From Hyparrhenia diplandra (Eukaryota > Streptophyta > Magnoliopsida > Poales > Poaceae): a stretch of DNA of 64,000 bases. The notes below the pieces were generated by a model. The model made no database searches, had not been told where the DNA came from, and saw nothing but the letters and a program-made list of their open reading frames with translations. The stretch is from positions 62,001 through 126,000 of the forward strand of contig JADLZK010009028.1 of assembly GCA_015847255.1 (NCBI GenBank), given 5' to 3'. Positions within the stretch are counted from its first letter, which is position 1, and the number at the start of each line of letters is the position of its first letter. The translations under genes and the position numbers were made by a program. This document shows, one piece after another, positions 1 to 12,172 of this stretch.

Positions 1-3000
1 TGCCTAATGTCAATGTGCTTTGTTCTTGGATGTTGAACCGGATTTTTGAGTCATCTTTCTAGCACTTTCATTGTCACAAAACAATGGAACCTTGTCAAAT
101 TTGAATCAAAATCCCCTCAAGGTAGACCTCATCCAAAGCAATTGAGTGCAACAACTTCCGCACTAATGTATTCGGCTTCGGCGGTAGAGAGAGCAACACT
201 ATTTTGCTTCTTTGAAGACCATGATACTAGTGACCTTCAAGGAATTGACATGTGCCACTTGTGCTCATTCTATTTATCTTGCATCCTCCATAATCGGAAT
301 CCGAATATCCAATCAAATCAAATTTGGATCCCTTTGGATACCATAGACCAATATCTTGTGTGCCCTTCAAGTACCTCACAATTCTCTTTGTTGCCTTGAG
401 GTGACTTTCTCTAGGATCGGATTGATATTTAGCACACATGCCCACACTAAATGCAATGTCCGGTCTTGATGCGGTTGCATAGAGCAAGCTACCAATCATG
501 GACCGATATTTCTTTTGTTCAACCATGTTGCCACTAGGGTCGGGATCTAAGCTTCCATTGGTTGCCATTGGTGTGGACATTGACTTGGCATCTTGTAGAT
601 CAAACTTCTTGATCATGTCTTTGATGTACTTGCCTTGACTAACAAATGTGTCATTCTTCAATTGCTTAATTTGAAGTCCAAGAAAGAAGGTGAGCTCTCA
701 AGCATTGACATTTCAAACTCATTGGTTGGTTGACCCAAAGATAATGTCATCAACATAGATTTGCAACACAAACAAGTCATTTCCAATCTTCTTGGTGAAG
801 AGAGTGGTGTCCACCTTGCCCATCTTGAACTCTTTAGAGAGGAGAAAATCTCTCAACCTCTCATACCATGCTCTAGGTGCTTGTTTCAATCCATACAAAG
901 CCTTCTTCAACTTGTACACATGGTTGGGATATCTTTCATCTTCAAAGCCTGGTGGTTGTTCAACATAGACCAACTCATTGATGAAGCCATTCAAGAATGC
1001 ACTCTTCACATCCATTTGATAGAGTTTGATATCATGAGCACATGCATAAGCAAGCAAGATTGTAATTGCTTCAAGTCTAGCAACTGGTGCATAGGTCTCT
1101 CCAAAGTCAAGACCCTCTACTTGTGTGTACCCTTGAGCTACTAGTCCTGCCTTGTTTCTAACCACAATTCCATCTTGATCTTGCTTGTTCTTGAAGACCC
1201 ACTTGGTTCCAATCACATTGTAGTCCTTTGGCCTTTCCACCAATTCCCAAACATCATTTCTCTTGAAGTTGTTCAACTGTTCATGCATAGCATTGATCCA
1301 ATCATCCTTTTCCAATGCCTTCTCAATATTCTTTGGTTCTTCTTGAGATACAAAGGCATGGTGAGCACAAAATGATGCCAATCTTCCTCTTGTAATCACT
1401 CCACTATTGATGTCACCAACTATTTGATCTAGTGGATGATCTCTTGCAATGTTTGATGGTTGCATCACTTGCACTTGATGACTAGGGTGAGATGGTGTAC
1501 TAGCATCTTGAACTTGATCTTCATCTTGAGAACCACTAGTGCTTGCTTCATTTACTTCAATCTCAACCGTAGTGGTAGGTAATGGAGTATCTTCATCATC
1601 ATCAACTTGCCTTGGCCGAATGTCACCAACATCCATGTTCCTCATTGCATTCTCCAAGTTGGAACCACTCACATCATCATGATTTTCTACTTCACTTTGA
1701 GAGCCTTGGGTTTTATCAAATTCCACATCATGAACTTCTTCAAGTTGCCCACTACCCAAGTTCCATACTCTATAAGCTTTGCTTGTGGTTGAATATCCAA
1801 CTAGGAACCCTTCATCACACTTCTTGTCAAATTTACTCAATCTTGTGCCTTTCTTGAGAATGTAACATTTGCATCCAAAGACTCTAAGGTAACCAATGTT
1901 GGGCTTCCTTCCATTAAACAACTCATATGGTGTCTTGCCAAGCATCCCATGGCAATAGAGACGATTGCTACAATAGCAAGCCGTGTTGATTGCTTCGGCC
2001 CAAAAGGAATGGCTCACATTGTATTCACTAAGCATGGATCTTGCCATTTCGATCAAGGTTCTATTCTTCCTCTCAACTACACCATTTGATTGAGGAGTGT
2101 AGGTTGGTGAGAATTGATGTCAATTCTAAGCTCATCACACAACTCTTCAATTCTTGTATTCTTGAACTCACTCCCATTGTCACTTCTAATCTTCTTGATG
2201 GATGTTTCAAACTCATTTTGCACTCTCTTGATAAAGGTCTTGAATAACTCAAATACATCACTCTTGTCATGAAGAAAGAACACCCAAGTGTATCTTGTGT
2301 AGTCATCAACTATGACAAAACCATACTTGTTGCCACCAATGCTTGTGTATGTTGTTGGCCCAAACAAGTCTATGTGCAACAACTCAAATGCCTTGCTAGT
2401 GCTCATTGTGCTCTTGGTAGGATGTGCATTGCCATGTTGCTTACCGGCTTGACATGCTCCACAAGGTTTGTCATTCTCAAACTTCACATCATTCAAGCCT
2501 CTAACCAAGTCATACTTCATCAACTTGTTCAATTGTTTCATTCCAACGTGACCAAGCCTTCTATGCCACAACCACCCTTTGCTAGCCTTTGAGAGTAGAC
2601 ATGTTGTCAACTTGGCTTCTTTGGATTTGAAGTCCACTAGATAGAGATCACCATATCTAAATCCCTTGAAGATCATATTGGCACCATCACCACTAACCAC
2701 TTCAACTTCTTGAATAGTGAATATGCATTTGTAGCCAAGATCACAAAGTTGAGAGACCGACAATAGATTGTAATCAAGATTGTCAACTAGCAACACTTTA
2801 GATAGACTCTTCTCTTGTGTAATTGCAATCTTGCCTAGCCCCAACACATTGTCTTTCTTGTCATTGCCAAATGTGATTGACTCATATTCATCAATGCCCT
2901 TGATGCTAATAGACTTGAACATATGAGAATCCCCGGTCTTGTGTTGAGTGCACCCACTATCCATTATCAATGCTCTCCTCCGGCACGATAATTGACCTAC

Positions 3001-5009
3001 AAAAAGAGACCAATTCTTCTTAGGTCCCCAAACTTTCTTGGGTCCTTCAAGGTTAGTCACCATGGCCTTTGGTACCCAAATGGCTTTCTTCCTTGAGCCC
3101 ATCCATGGTGTACCAATGTACCTAGCACGAACACAATTGTCCTTCTTCACAAGCATATATGAATGATCAAGCTTAATGGAAGTGACATTGGTTTTTTTGT
3201 TCATGCACTTGTGCTCTAAGTGACCAACTTGCTTGCAAGCATTGCAATAGATACCATTGTTCTTCACAAAACGTGTCTTGTGAGTAACAAGGGTGGCCTT
3301 GCCTTTCTTGGGGATATAGCCTAATCTCTCCTTGTATAAGGATGCCCTTTGGCTACCTAAGCACATAAGCAAGCGGTCCTCACCACCATAAGCCTTAGCC
3401 AAGGTGTGATTGAGCTCCTTTACTTCCCTCTTTAAACAAGCATTCTCATGAATAAGCATAGGGTTGTCTTTATCTTCACTAGAGATGGATATGCTAGTGG
3501 TAGTGCTAGTGGAGGCTACACATATAGGGGTTGATTCATCAACTAGGATATCACACATGATGCTTGCATTGCATGTATCAACCTTGTCCTCAACTAAGCA
3601 AAACTTGTGCTCTTCTAGTAGGGAGGAATGAGCTTTCTCTAGCTTAGAATGAGATTTCTCAAGCTTCTTATGGTCTACCTTTAGACTCTCATAAGAGGCC
3701 CAAAGCTCATCAAGTTCTTGATTAAGGCTCTTTATTTCCTTATGCAAGCCCTTGACCTCCTTCCTACTTTGCTTGTACATGTCAATACAATCATCAAGCA
3801 TAATTTTCAACTCCTCCCTAGTGTGAGTTGGCTCCTCATCATCACTATCACTATCAACATCATCATCTTTAGTGATAGATTGTACCTTTATGGCCTTAGC
3901 CATGAAGCATGAAGAAGGAGTGTCGAAGAGGGAGATCTTGTCATGCATAGCCAAGTGAGCTTGTCCCTTCTTCTTGTTCTTCTTTTCCTCTTCTTCATCA
4001 CTTGAAGAGGATGAGCCATCACTATCCCAGGTAACCACATGTGACTCATTCTTCTTCTTGGGCTTGTCCTTCTTCTCATTCTTGGCATCATTCTTCTTTC
4101 TTGCTTTCTTGATGCCCTTCTCATCATCACTCTCATATGGGTATTCGACAATCAAGTGACAATCATCATGGCATCTAAAACACTTCATGTTGCCTTCATT
4201 CTTGCCACTCTTCTTCTTCGATGATTGCTTCTTCTTCTTAGAGATGTAGCTCTTCTTCACATATTTGCCCAACTTCCTCACAAAAGAGCCATGTGCTCAT
4301 CAATTTCACTTCCACTTGTAGAAGTGCCTTCCTCTTCATCACTAGACTCTTCTTTCTTGCCCTTGCCCTTGGATGATGAGCTTGCCTTGAGTGCCAAACT
4401 CTTCTTGTCCTCTTTCTTCTCCTCATCCTTGATGTTCTTGTTTGCCTTGTTGATGAGTTCTTGCTTCTTCTTGTCATCTCTATATGAGTCATCGGTCATG
4501 ACCTCATCAAGCAATTGATTGGGGGTCAAGTCCTTCAAATTTGTCCTCGCTAGCACCGTGATGAACATCCCAAACCTCTCCGGCAAACACCTCAAGAACT
4601 TCATGTTGAAGGTCTTGTCCTTGATGTCCTCTCCTAGTGCATTGAGATCGTTCACCAACACTTGCATGGGGTGGAACATCTCCGGCACGCTCTCATCTTC
4701 TTCCATCTTGAAGCTATTGAATTGCTCAAGCTTGATATAGGCCTTAGCTTGCTTGACGCCTTCGGTGCCCTCATAGCACTCTTCTAGCTTCTTCCAGATC
4801 TCATGAGCAATGGTGAGTGACTTGACTTGCTCAAACACTCGATCATTGAATGCCTCATGGAATGCACTCACGGCAATGTCATTGGCATATAGCTTCTTCT
4901 CTTCAAGCGGAGTTGGCTCATTTTCCTTAGCCACCTCAAACTTCTTCTCGGTCACGACCCACACTTCTCTATTGATTGACTTGAGGTGTGCGGTCATCTT
5001 CACCTTCAA
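1..5009 (-). pseudogene. copia gag-pol polyprotein, frameshifted
   Basis: Reading leftwards from the Met at 5009: gag (UBN2 type) to about 4280; then, after a frameshift, a Lys-rich stretch and a zinc knuckle at about 4130-4185 in which the last metal ligand is Tyr instead of Cys (CFRC...H...Y, Tyr codon at 4141-4143). The protease motif MDSGCTQH is at about 2960, the integrase HHCC region follows, then the core with HIDLFGP, DDYTR and SDNGSEF. A one-base frameshift at about 2110-2120 separates integrase from its C-terminus and the RT (719-2056, motif YVDDIIFG). Another break lies at 661-719. The RNase H part (227-661 and on to base 1, ALSTAEAEY) contains at least two more breaks. The polyprotein would package and reverse-transcribe element RNA in cytoplasmic particles if intact; this copy cannot. 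Confidence 0.9.
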
Positions 5010-5119
5010 TAGGCAAAGTTGGTGCCATCGAAAGGTGGCGCCTTCTTGGTGTTGTTGACATGAAAACTCACCGCCATTTTGTCACCGTTGGATGTTAAGC
5101 CACTCAAATACGGTGCCTC

Positions 5120-5131
5120 GGCTCGATACCA
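5120..5131 (-). promoter_or_regulatory. primer-binding site of the copia element
   Basis: On the minus strand TGGTATCGAGCC lies two bases inside the LTR edge. It resembles the complement of the initiator tRNA-Met 3' end (TGGTATCAGAGC), the usual primer of plant copia elements. Confidence 0.7.
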
Positions 5132-5133
5132 CT

Positions 5134-8100
5134 TGAAAGGTCCTAATGGCTAGAGGGGGTGAATAGCCTATTAAAAAATCTTGCAACAACACTAAGCACC
5201 CGGATTAGTAAATAAGATGGTGAAGCTAAATAAGCGATGCTACAAGCTATCTAAGCAAGCCACAAGTCAATTGAGAAGATTCTAATATCTCTAAGTTCAC
5301 ACAAGGGCTATGTCACTAGATTACTCCTAGGTGATCAAACAAGTCTAACTAATTTCAACACTAGGAGCTAAGCAAGGAAAAACAAACTACACAAGTTAGC
5401 TAAACAACCTATGCAAGGCTACTCAAGATTACTAGTGAAAGTAATGCAAGGAGGCTAGAATACAATACCACCGCGAGTGTATAGGTGGAAGCCAATCACC
5501 GTGATCAACAAGAAATCTCCAATGGGCAAGAACAAGGTTGACACGATGATTTTTTGAGGTTTACGTGCTTGCAAGCACGCTAGTCCTCGTTGTGGTGACA
5601 CACTCGCTTGGCGGTTGCTAAGCTTAATGGCGGTGCCAAATCGGTGGGAGCTCAAGCAAACCGATCACAAAGAGAGGATCAAACAAAGCCACGAGCAATC
5701 CACTAGTGCTCCTTTTCGTGAATCTCCCGCGGGGTAAGGAGCGACCCCTCACAAAACCACAGGTGTGGCCTCGAACAAGCTCCAATCGAGCCCAACACCG
5801 CTGTTGACACCTGTTATAGCATAATATTATAAGTCAATTAACATGAAATAAGGGCTTAAGTTAGATGTCAACATAAGTCTAGGGGTCTAACTAATATATT
5901 TCCACGAGTTTTTGGTATTACGTGACTTTCCGGGGACTTAACAGGATAATTGCGAGAGAAGAATGGAGAAAGTTCCGGAATAAATAAGACATATGATGAC
6001 AAGACTTGACCGTGAAGTAACTCAACCCGAAAAGTGGACTAAAACATTCTAGAAGATACCGGAGGACACCGGAAGAGGCGGGGAAGGCGAGGGTGGCATG
6101 CCACTGGCGGCCGCCCGCGAGCCAAGTAGGCCGGCCCGCGGTGGGGCCATCGGTCGACCTCACCTTTTTATGTCGGTTTACCCACCGACCTTGAGGGTGT
6201 ATCTACACCGTTATTGAAGGTCGGTTTTATCCAAAGGTTCACGTTCATCGCCAAGTACTATATAAGAGGACCACCTGACCCCAGGGTGAAACCCTAACTC
6301 ATTATCAAATCATTATCAATTCATTCTCATCAAGTCCAACCAAGTCTAGACCTAAGCCCTAGTTCATCATACTAGAAGTAGTTAGCTATCTAGCTAGTTC
6401 TAGTTGAAGATCAAGTTCATCTTGAGTTCGATAGTCAAGAAGTAGTAAGGATCATCGTTCTTGAGACTTCTCTCTTGTATTCGATCTGTAAGTACTATTA
6501 TATTCGAATACAATTGTTATGGCTTTGATCTTTATAATGATTATATTCTTATTGATATGTGTTTATGCATGCTATGATTATATGTTTAGTTTAGTGAGAT
6601 TGTCTTATATTTTATGCATGGAATTGTATAGCATCCACGTAGATGATCACTATGAGGGTGATAAGCAATGTGTAAACGTGGTGTTTATACAATGTTTATC
6701 TGCAATTGCACCTATATTCCGGGCCATGTGGTAGATCGCGGGAGTGACAGTCCTGTTGAGTCCTTTGTAATCCACCCTCCGAATGTAGGACTAGTCGAGC
6801 TTATAATTACGGTAATGATCAAGTTTTGTCCTTCGTTGTTATTGGTAATGCTTGCCATGTGTAGATATAATCCAACCTTGCCATGATAGCTAGATGTATT
6901 GCACTAATTGTAGTATTCATTGACGTATGATTAGGAGTATCTTAGGAATATTCTTTCTATTCTTTCTATAACATGCTAATAGCTCGTATGATACTAGTGG
7001 CATATGATGATTTTAGACTTGGGTAGTTATCATTTATATAAATATCTTTATCTTGTGACTTATCTGTTGAGTAATGTTAGATGCATATGGCTACTCTGCA
7101 TTATACAAGCTGTAAGTGGATCTCATAAGTAAATCATTTCCTAAATCATTAGATACCCTTTTCTCTCTACTTTCCATAGACTTACCTTACCGTGGTAAAA
7201 TATAAATATGATACTGGATTACTCCCGGTGAAGTGCTACGATGGTATTTCTATGCGTGGCGCTTTTGCGGATATCATGTTCATTCTTTTATCAAGGCCTT
7301 TCAAGAATACCATACACTGCATTTCTTTGGCGTTATTGCTAGGGTGGCAGGACTAGTGTATAGGTAATGCCTAGAAATGAGTGGTATACCTTGAGTACAT
7401 ATCCTGGTGAGATTAACTCCACTATGGATAATGATGCTAAGTTTACATCCCACTACTAACACCGCCTAACTCCGCTTTGTTGGATCATGAGGTTAATCCC
7501 ATATCCAAGCTAACATGATTAGATAGATATCCCATATATATTTATTTTTTCGCCTTCCTAATTTGGATCGTGTTAGAAATATCAACAACCGCCTCTTGCT
7601 CCAAGCCGCTAGGGAACTGGGGAAATTCCCAAGAAAACAAGAATCCAGCGGCTTCTCCAAGGATGAAGTGCTTCTAAATGCAACCAAGCAAGCAATGCAC
7701 TTCTATCACTCTCAATATCACCAAGAATTGAAATATAGATGGAGAGATGAGTGGAGAGGAGTCTCAAATGCTCACAAGCAAGTTAGAGTGTTCAAATGTG
7801 CAAGGGAGACCCAAATGAACCAGCCAAATAGGTATATATAGAGTCCTCCTCGAAATAGAGCCGTTGGGGTGCTTACAGCGCCTTGGCCAGGACTCGCTGA
7901 CCGGACGCACAGCGGGGTTCGATCCGACTTCGTCGCAGCCCGACCATGCGTCCGGTCGAGGAGCGGACAAGCACCCTAGCCCCGCGGATGACAAACACAA
8001 AGCGTGCTTCGGTGCATGCGTCCGGTCAACACGGATGCTTCCGGTCCCATCGCGTCCGGATCGACCGTCGAGCATGAAACCAAAAGCATGCTTATTGCCG

Positions 8101-8702
8101 GACTCAGCGGACGGGCGCTCAGATAGAAAACCGTGAGTCGGTCAAGGGTCCGGTCGATCGCGTCCGGTCGCACTTTCCAGCGTGTTCTTCATCTTGTTGT
8201 CGCCCTTTGCTTCAACCTTGCTTCGCCTCTTGCCATAAGTTGCCAACACATCGAAGATGATCACGCGTTATCACTTATGTTAGCATGTCAATCGGTTAGG
8301 CAAGAACGAAGTTAGTGCTCTCATTGTCCTAAATGCAATATGCAAGTCAATTGGACCTAGAAGAACTTCACCAAAGGATTGTCCGCGGCATCCCTCGTGA
8401 TAATTAGGCTATCTACCCTATAATGTGATCACACGGCTCTATCGTGTCTTGATCACCGAAAGGAAAAACCCTATCAAGTATACCTTTGCCTTGATCTCGG
8501 GTTCGTCTCAAGCCGATCACCGAGCTAGACAATCCATCATGTCCACCATCATCGTCCATGTTCATGATCATCATGCTCCACGTCATCCACATAATCCTAT
8601 CTCTCAAGTCACACTTAGAGCAAAGGATTAGTACCACAAGTGTGTCATCAATTTCCAAAACCAAACATGAGATTTCACATGGTACGAAGGTCATTCCTCA
8701 GA
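5134..8702 (-). repeat. 5' LTR of the copia element, split by a solo LTR
   Basis: The two parts are 5134-5801 and about 7461-8702. The sequence has no long open frame, a run of GGTCCGG/CGCGTCCGG-type words at 7870-8170 and ends next to the primer-binding site. The outer end near 8702 is placed where LINE coding sequence begins; it could be off by tens of bases. Total length without the insertion is about 1.9 kb. Confidence 0.6.
5802..7460 (+). mobile_element. solo LTR, gypsy type, inside the copia LTR
   Basis: Begins TGTTGACACC and ends ...ACTACTAAC(A). ACCGC occurs immediately before (5797-5801) and after (7461-7465), fitting a 5-bp target duplication if one terminal base was lost. A TATA-like CTATATAAGAGG at about 6258 gives plus orientation. 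The 3' part has a segment 'gtgaagtgctac...tatgcgtggcgcttttgcggat' style that is also found, diverged, in the solo LTR at 12913-14403, so both belong to related gypsy lineages. No internal coding domain is left. Confidence 0.65.
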
Positions 8703-8703
8703 T

Positions 8704-11700
8704 TCAGTATACTTCCAATGAAGTCTGAGCCGAGGCCGCCTCCAGGAGCTGCAGTTTGCATGATTCTAGTCCCAACTCCTTCCAACAATGGCAAACTTCT
8801 TTACATTTGAGAAAACAATGAGCCCCATCCTCATCATACCGAGAACAAACTAGACAAATGGTGTCCGGCTTTATTCTCTTTCTCACGATGTTCATTTTGT
8901 GGCTAAGCTCTTATGAGAAACCCTCCAGATTATTTGTTTGATTTTTGGGGGCCTTCCACCCGCCAAATTTCTTTCCACAGCTTGCTCCGACCACTGATAG
9001 AGTTTGATGGTTCACCCGCTAGCGTATCCGATGAGATGCGATTTGTGTCCTCCAGCACATGATATGTGGATTTCAATGAGAAACGACCCTTCTTGTCAAA
9101 ATGCCATGCAATTTGAATCGACCCGATCAAGTATGAACCGATATCGCAAGATATTTGGTACATCCTCCTCCCAAAAATTTCCTTGATGAGCTCTTTATCC
9201 CATGAGCCGGTGTATGGGTCAATAATTTCGGACACCTTCGTTAGGACTGTATGGTACCTTGGGTCCTCGGACATCTACTTTGGCCAGCCGGTATTTAGGG
9301 GTCACTCTAAATTCTTACACACATACCATCGCCTATTCTCCAAATGATCCCACTCTCTCAGGTGCTTTAATACCACACAACAGACTCCTCCACGTATAAG
9401 AAATCTCAGGACCCTCCTTTGCATTCCACAGGTTACCATCTGGCCAGTACCTCGCTCTCAGTAGTTGTGCACATAGAGAGATGGGTTGCATAGCAAGGTT
9501 GAAGAGATGCAAGTCTCTGTAACCTTAGGCCCCCCTTATCCTTTCTTCTTGCCAGCGTTTGCCAAGAAATCCAGTGTAGCTTCTTCTCATGCTCCTGCTG
9601 TGCCCACCAGAACCGATAGACCATAGCACTGATCTCATCACATAGCCATTGCATCAAGTCAAAGCATGAAATCGCATAACTTGGTATGGCTTGTACAGCA
9701 GCCTTTAATCGGTGTTTTTTTACCGGCCATTGACAGGAGTTTTTCCTTCCAACCCTAGATGTGCTTCCACACTCTATCCTTGAGATAAGCAAACATCTTA
9801 GACCGAGAACGGCCAATGTAAATCGTCGGTCCCAAATATTTATCACTTTTTGTTACATGGGATATATTCAGAGGTGACCTGAACGGAGTCTTCCTTGCCT
9901 GATCACAATTTTTACTGAACAAGATGGAGGACTTGTCCTTGTTTATCATTTGCCCCAAGAAATTTGTGTATAGTTGTAGGACTTGTCCTTGCAATTATCA
10001 TTTGACTTTCAAGAGAAGCAAAGAATCATCTGCAAATAGCAGGTGAGAAATACTCGGAGCATTTGCACATATAGTGACCCCCTCCAAATCCCCTCTAGCC
10101 TCAGCTTCATTCAACAAGCTTGAAAAGCCTTCCGCACACAAGAAAAATAGATATGGGGAAAGAGGATCCCCTGTCTAAGCCCTCTTGAAGGGGTAATCTC
10201 ATCTGTTAACACACCATTTACTTTAATGCGGTAGGAAACACTGCAAACACATTTCATAATCATTTGGACCCATCGGTCATCAAATCCCAATTTCTCCATC
10301 ATACATTTTAGGAATTGCCATTCAATCCTGTCATAAGCTTTACTCATATCTAATTTGATTGCAGCATAATCTCTTATTCTAAAGAAAGTGAGGTAACTCA
10401 TAAGCCACCAACACATTATCAGTAATGAGCCACCTAGGAATGAAAGCACTCTAGTTAGGCGATATGATTTCAAACGGAGATCTTTCAGACGGGTAGCAAG
10501 GACTTTGGATGCAATTTTATAAAGAACATTGCATAGACTGATAGGACAGAGATCTTTTAGACTTGCTAGATTCGGTGCCTTGGGGATGAGCACGATTATA
10601 GTCTCGTTCCATTGGCATGGGAGATCACCCCCATTCAAAAAGTCCAGAACCTCCCTAGTAATATCCTCCCCTACGTCTCCCAAGTATTTCTTGTAAAATA
10701 GAGAGGTCATGTCATCATCACCCCGGCGCCTTTAAGATCACCAATAGCATCAAGACCAGACTTGATGACCTCCTCGGCAGAGAAAGGCTTCAAGGGGGCA
10801 TCGTTCATTTCTTGAGAGACTCTTGCGGGGATATGCAACAAGAGCTCCTCCATCCGAGACCCCTACTGTGACATTGAATAAATTTGTATAAAAGTTAGAA
10901 ATATGGTTCATAATGTCGTCCTCATCTTCCACTGAAACTTCATCCTCCTTGACAAGCTTCGTGATGCGATTCCTGCATTTCCTCTCCAATGCATATTGGT
11001 GGAAGAAGCAAGTGTTTCAGTCCCCATTATTCAGCCAATGCACCTTAGCTCTCTAATGCCAATATAAGGTCTTCCATTCTTCAAGCTTCTACAGCTTAAA
11101 CCTCAACAACTCCTCTCTGCCCATCGTGGCAGCTGAAATTACCCCACGCCTACATTCCTCCGGTGCCCTTCTTCTCGTTCTTTTAATATTTTTCTCCAAA
11201 TCCCCTAGCACATTTCTCCCCCAATCTCCCAACTCTCTAGCAACATTGCTTACCCCTCCACCAACTCTCTCCCCTAGCGCCTCCATTGTTGTTCTCTAGG
11301 AATTCTCCACAATGGTAGCACACTCATCCTCCTCCACGCAACTAGCCTCAAAGAGGGAAGTATGCTGCCCCCGCCTATCTCCCAAGCTCTGAGCAGGCAT
11401 AGTATCAACAATCACACGCCTGTGATCAGAATGTCGCGGTTCCCCATTTATTATATGATACAAAGGAAACCTTGACGTCCAATCCTTATTAGCGTCTGCT
11501 CTGTCCAGTCTTTCTCTGATGTAGAGATCACTGGAATGGCTATTATTACGCCATGTGAAGAGATCTCCCTCGAAGCCCAGATCTGCCAAGTCATACTCCT
11601 CCAACGCTTCTCTAAAGCTATCCATGCATCCTTGTTCTCATGGCAGGCCACCCTCCTTCTCAGAAGCCAGCAAGATCACGTTCAAATCACCCATGCAGAC

Positions 11701-12137
11701 CCATGGGAGCCGCCTCGAAGCATTGAGAACTCGCAATGCTTTCCAAGACAACAACTTCTCTTCTGGTTCCCCATAGAGGCCAGTGAACCTCCACGCAAAG
11801 CCATTTTCCTCTGTCACATCCGCATCAATGTACAAGCATGAAATACCCCGTACATGCAGATTAATCCCACGCCACCAAAAGAGCACAAGACCACCTCCGT
11901 GCGTCACCGGGCAATCCTTGGCCACCATATTTGGTAGTCCCAACTTCCACCTAAAACCACCAATCCTGCTCTTGATCGTCTTGTTTTTAGACAAGAACAG
12001 GATGTCGTGGTCCTCCTCCTTCTCAACACTCGAAGAAGGCCCCGAACCGCCGCGCCGTTCCCCAACCCACGACAATTCAAGCAACAATCTTCATTACGGC
12101 CCATTGTGGGCTGTTCCGCGACCCGATTCAACGGCAA
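8704..12137 (-). pseudogene. LINE ORF2: endonuclease and reverse transcriptase remains
   Basis: Start-like MGRNEDCCLNCRGLGN at 12137 corresponds to the usual ORF2 start with the N of the endonuclease. Endonuclease pieces follow (GDLNVI near 11690; RLDRADANKDW and SDHRRV near 11420-11510). RT pieces are at 10111-10710 (IVLIPKA, SLCNVLYKIASKVLA, LDMSKAYDRIEW, GLRQG) and the catalytic FADD box lies at about 10025-10070 (SHLLFADDSLLLLK). zf-RVT-like segments occur at 8930-9274 and 8704-8895 (CLVCSRYDEDGAHCFLKC). At least six frame changes separate these, so no active product is possible. The family nicks target DNA and reverse-transcribes its own RNA there. Confidence 0.85.
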
Positions 12138-12172
12138 TTATCGGCTCTCCCTCCTCACCTGAACCGACCGCC

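Larger units (their letters stand above)
1..8702 (-). mobile_element. Ty1/copia LTR retrotransposon, 3' end beyond the window
   Basis: The region reads on the minus strand as 5' LTR (about 8702 down to 5134), primer-binding site, gag, zinc knuckle, protease, integrase, reverse transcriptase and RNase H, the order typical of Ty1/copia. The 3' LTR would lie left of base 1. The inner LTR edge (ccTTTCA on the minus strand at 5134) is two bases from a tRNA-Met-like primer site. Frameshifts and stops in gag, integrase and RNase H make it non-functional. It appears to sit inside the LINE that ends at about 8703, because the LINE stops in the middle of its zf-RVT/RNase H region with no poly(A). The outer LTR edge is approximate. 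SIRE/Maximus-like lineage is suggested by LTR sequence style only. Confidence 0.85.

Noticed and set aside
46..399. Plus-strand open frame across the RNase H end of the copia element
   Set aside because: It is antisense to the clearly recognisable minus-strand RNase H codons.
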